Of a stretch of DNA of 64,000 bases, positions 61,966 to 64,000 are shown piece by piece. The notes beneath the pieces are model-generated. The model had not been told where the DNA came from and did not search any database. It was given only the letters and a program-made list of their open reading frames with translations. Numbering within the stretch: position 1 is the first letter of the stretch; every line of letters begins with the position of its first letter. This DNA comes from Saccharopolyspora gloriosae (GTDB taxonomy: Bacteria > Actinomycetota > Actinomycetes > Mycobacteriales > Pseudonocardiaceae): the NCBI RefSeq assembly GCF_014203325.1, contig NZ_JACHIV010000001.1, forward strand, positions 2,357,501 through 2,421,500. The letters run 5' to 3'. Made by a program: the position numbers and the translations under genes.

Positions 61966-64000
61966 ATGCGCGCGGTGATCTTCCCCGGCCAGGGCGCCCA
62001 GCGGCGCGGCATGGGACGGGAGCTGTTCGACACCTACCCGCAGGCGGAGCGGGAAGCCTCCGAGGTGCTCGGCTACTCGATCCGGCAGCTGTGCCTGGAG
62101 GATCCGGACAAGCGGCTCGGCGACACCCGCTACACCCAGCCCGCGCTGTACGTCGTCGGGACCCTCGCCTACCGCAAGTGGCGCGAGGACGGCGCCGCCG
62201 AACCGGACCGGTTCGCCGGGCACAGCCTCGGCGAGTACTGCGCGCTGCACGCGGCGGGCGCCTTCGACTTCGCCACCGGGTTGCGCCTGGTCCAGCGGCG
62301 CGGCGAGCTGATGTCGCAGGCCCGCGGCGGTGGCATGGTCGCGGTGCTCGGGCTCGATCCGGCGCGGCTGCGCGGATTGCTGGACGAGGGCGGGTTCGGG
62401 TCGCTGGCCGTGGCCAACGACAACGCGCCCGCCCAGCAGGTCGTCTCCGGCGAGGTCGACACCATCGCGGAACTGGTGCCGCACCTGGAATCCCGCGAGA
62501 TCCGGTGCGCCCGGCTCAACGTCTCGGGCGCCTTCCACTCGCCGCTGATGCTGGAGGCCAAGGATGAATTCGCCTGCTACCTCGGCGAATTCCGGCTCGG
62601 CGACCCGCGCGTCCCGGTGATCGCGAACGCCACCGCCGCGCCGTACCGGGCGGGGGAGACGGCGCGGGTGCTCGCCGAGCAGATCGTGCGGCCGGTGCGC
62701 TGGACGGAGAGCGTGCACCACCTGCTCGACGCGGGCGTGGCGGAGTTCGTCGAGCTCGGCGGGAAGGTGGTGGGCAAGCTCGTCGAGCAGATCCGCTCGG
62801 CACCGCGCCCGGCACCGGCGGCGGTCGAGGGGACGCCGGATCGTGTCGCCGCACCGAATCCGGTCGTCGCGCCGCGCGCGTCCGTCGTGCCACCCGCGCC
62901 GGTGGTGTCGCCGCCCGCGCTCCCGACCGTTCCGGCCGCACCCGCTCCGGCGGTGTCGGGCGCACCGCCGGGCCCGGTCGCCGCGACTCCGGCGAACTCC
63001 TTGGGAAGCCAGGTGTTCCGCGACCGGCTCGGCCTGCGCTACGCCTACGCGGGCGGTGGCCTCTACCGCGGCATCGCCTCCCCCGAGATGGTCGTGCGGT
63101 TCGGCCGTGCCGGGATGCTCGGCGTCCTCGGCACCGGCGGGCTCCCGCACGCCGAGGTCGAACGCGGCGTGCGGGAGATCCAGCGCGGCCTGCCCGACGG
63201 GCAGGCCTACGGCGTGAACCTGCTGGCCGACCACGACGATCCGGCGGCCGAACGCGACGTGGTGGAGCTGCTGCTGCGGCTCGGCGTGCGCATCGTCGAG
63301 GCGTCGGCGTTCATCCGGATGACCCCGGCGCTGGTGCTGTTCCGCGCCAGCGGACTGCGGCGCGGACCGGACGGGAATCCGGTGTGCGACCACCGCATCG
63401 TCGCGAAGGTGTCCCGGCCGGAGATCGCCGAGGAGTTCCTGGCTCCGCCACCGCCGCGGATTCTGGCGAAGCTGCGCGCGGAAGGCGCCCTCACCGACGA
63501 GCAGGTCCGGCTGGCCGCGCAGGTGCCGATGAGCCACGACCTCACCGTGGAGGCCGACTCCGGCGGGCACACCGACGGCGGCATCGCCTCGGTCCTGATG
63601 CCCGCCATGCTCGAACTCCGGCAGCGCGCCGCGCGGCGCCACGGCTACGCCGAACCGATCTGCGTGGGCCTCGCCGGTGGCATCGGCACCCCGTCGGCGG
63701 TGGCCGCGGCGTTCGTGCTCGGCGCCGACTACGTGGTCACCGGCTCGGTGAACCAGTGCACCGCGGAGTCGGCGATGAGCGGCACCGTCAAGGACGACCT
63801 GCAGGGCATCGGCGTCGACGACACCGGCTACGCCCCGGCGGGCGACATGTTCGAAATGGGCTCCCAGGTGCAGGTGCTGCGCAAGGGCGTCTTCTTCCCC
63901 ACCCGCGCGAACAAGCTGTTCGCGCTGTACTCGCACTACGACGGCTGGGAGGAGATCCCGGCGAAGACCCGCGCGCTGCTGGAACGCACCTACTTCCACC
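61966..64000 (+). CDS. AT-ER bifunctional protein (3' truncated)
   Basis: The frame opens with ATG at 61966 (AAGGTGG upstream) and runs off the right edge with at least 678 codons. The AT domain (about 1-280) starts RAVIFPGQGAQ and has Ser87 in GHSLGEYCALHAAGAF and GAFHSPLM, a malonyl-type AT supplying the AT-less modules. After a Pro/Ala-rich linker (about 285-340) comes a PfaD-type FMN enoyl reductase, a TIM barrel of the nitronate monooxygenase fold with YGVNLL, EADSGGHTDGG, VGLAGGIGTP and LGADYVVTGSVNQC segments. It can therefore give both extender loading and trans enoyl reduction. It lies 1 bp after the PKS3 stop, the usual place for this protein in glutarimide operons. Confidence 0.9.
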   Translation, partial: MRAVIFPGQGAQRRGMGRELFDTYPQAEREASEVLGYSIRQLCLEDPDKRLGDTRYTQPALYVVGTLAYRKWREDGAAEPDRFAGHSLGEYCALHAAGAFDFATGLRLVQRRGELMSQARGGGMVAVLGLDPARLRGLLDEGGFGSLAVANDNAPAQQVVSGEVDTIAELVPHLESREIRCARLNVSGAFHSPLMLEAKDEFACYLGEFRLGDPRVPVIANATAAPYRAGETARVLAEQIVRPVRWTESVHHLLDAGVAEFVELGGKVVGKLVEQIRSAPRPAPAAVEGTPDRVAAPNPVVAPRASVVPPAPVVSPPALPTVPAAPAPAVSGAPPGPVAATPANSLGSQVFRDRLGLRYAYAGGGLYRGIASPEMVVRFGRAGMLGVLGTGGLPHAEVERGVREIQRGLPDGQAYGVNLLADHDDPAAERDVVELLLRLGVRIVEASAFIRMTPALVLFRASGLRRGPDGNPVCDHRIVAKVSRPEIAEEFLAPPPPRILAKLRAEGALTDEQVRLAAQVPMSHDLTVEADSGGHTDGGIASVLMPAMLELRQRAARRHGYAEPICVGLAGGIGTPSAVAAAFVLGADYVVTGSVNQCTAESAMSGTVKDDLQGIGVDDTGYAPAGDMFEMGSQVQVLRKGVFFPTRANKLFALYSHYDGWEEIPAKTRALLERTYFH

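Overview
The window is very GC-rich DNA with long high-GC3 genes, GTG/TTG starts next to good Shine-Dalgarno sites, and actinobacterial gene families (split lasso B1/B2 proteins, TetR/MpaB and TetR/PPOX pairs, AT-less modular PKS). A filamentous actinomycete, perhaps Pseudonocardiales, is the likely source; the genus cannot be read from the sequence. Both ends cut through genes: a LysR-type regulator on the left and an AT-ER protein on the right.

Layout. Positions 1-5.3 kb hold ordinary accessory genes: the LysR tail, a beta-lactamase-fold serine hydrolase, an MFS transporter, and an MpaB/Lcp-type oxygenase divergent from a TetR regulator. Positions 5.4-11.0 kb hold a compact lasso peptide locus on the minus strand, in transcription order LuxR-type regulator, ABC exporter, 38-aa precursor (A), cyclase (C), RRE protein (B1) and leader peptidase (B2). 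The predicted core begins with His, closes on Asp8 and has a very Arg-rich tail. Positions 11.5-14.8 kb carry an ABC-F ribosome-protection-type ATPase with a structured upstream leader, then a PPOX flavoprotein divergent from a TetR regulator. Positions 15.2-16.9 kb hold a small secreted two-cysteine protein and an isolated type I-E Cas7 (Cse4/CasC) gene with no other cas gene or CRISPR array in view. About 1.5 kb without convincing genes follows.

From 18.4 kb to the right edge lies one colinear plus-strand trans-AT polyketide operon: AT-thioesterase fusion, discrete ACP, AsnB-type amidotransferase, three giant PKS proteins with 10 KS domains, and an AT-ER protein. The order and the first modules (KS-DH-KR-ACP, then KS-B-ACP with a branching domain) match glutarimide-polyketide assembly lines such as those for iso-migrastatin, lactimidomycin, cycloheximide and streptimidone. 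The expected logic is that the amidotransferase makes a malonamyl starter on the discrete ACP, module 1 gives an unsaturated amide thioester, module 2 branches and closes the glutarimide, and modules 3-10 build a polyene/polyol chain carrying two C-methyl groups that the terminal TE releases. Malonyl units come in trans from the two AT proteins, and enoyl reduction, if any, from the AT-ER protein. Later tailoring genes, if present, lie beyond the right edge.

Most promising leads: the unusual basic lasso peptide with its non-phosphorylatable regulator; the glutarimide-type PKS with a phosphopantetheine-site-dead ACP and an atypical DH at the PKS2/PKS3 split; and the orphan Cas7e.
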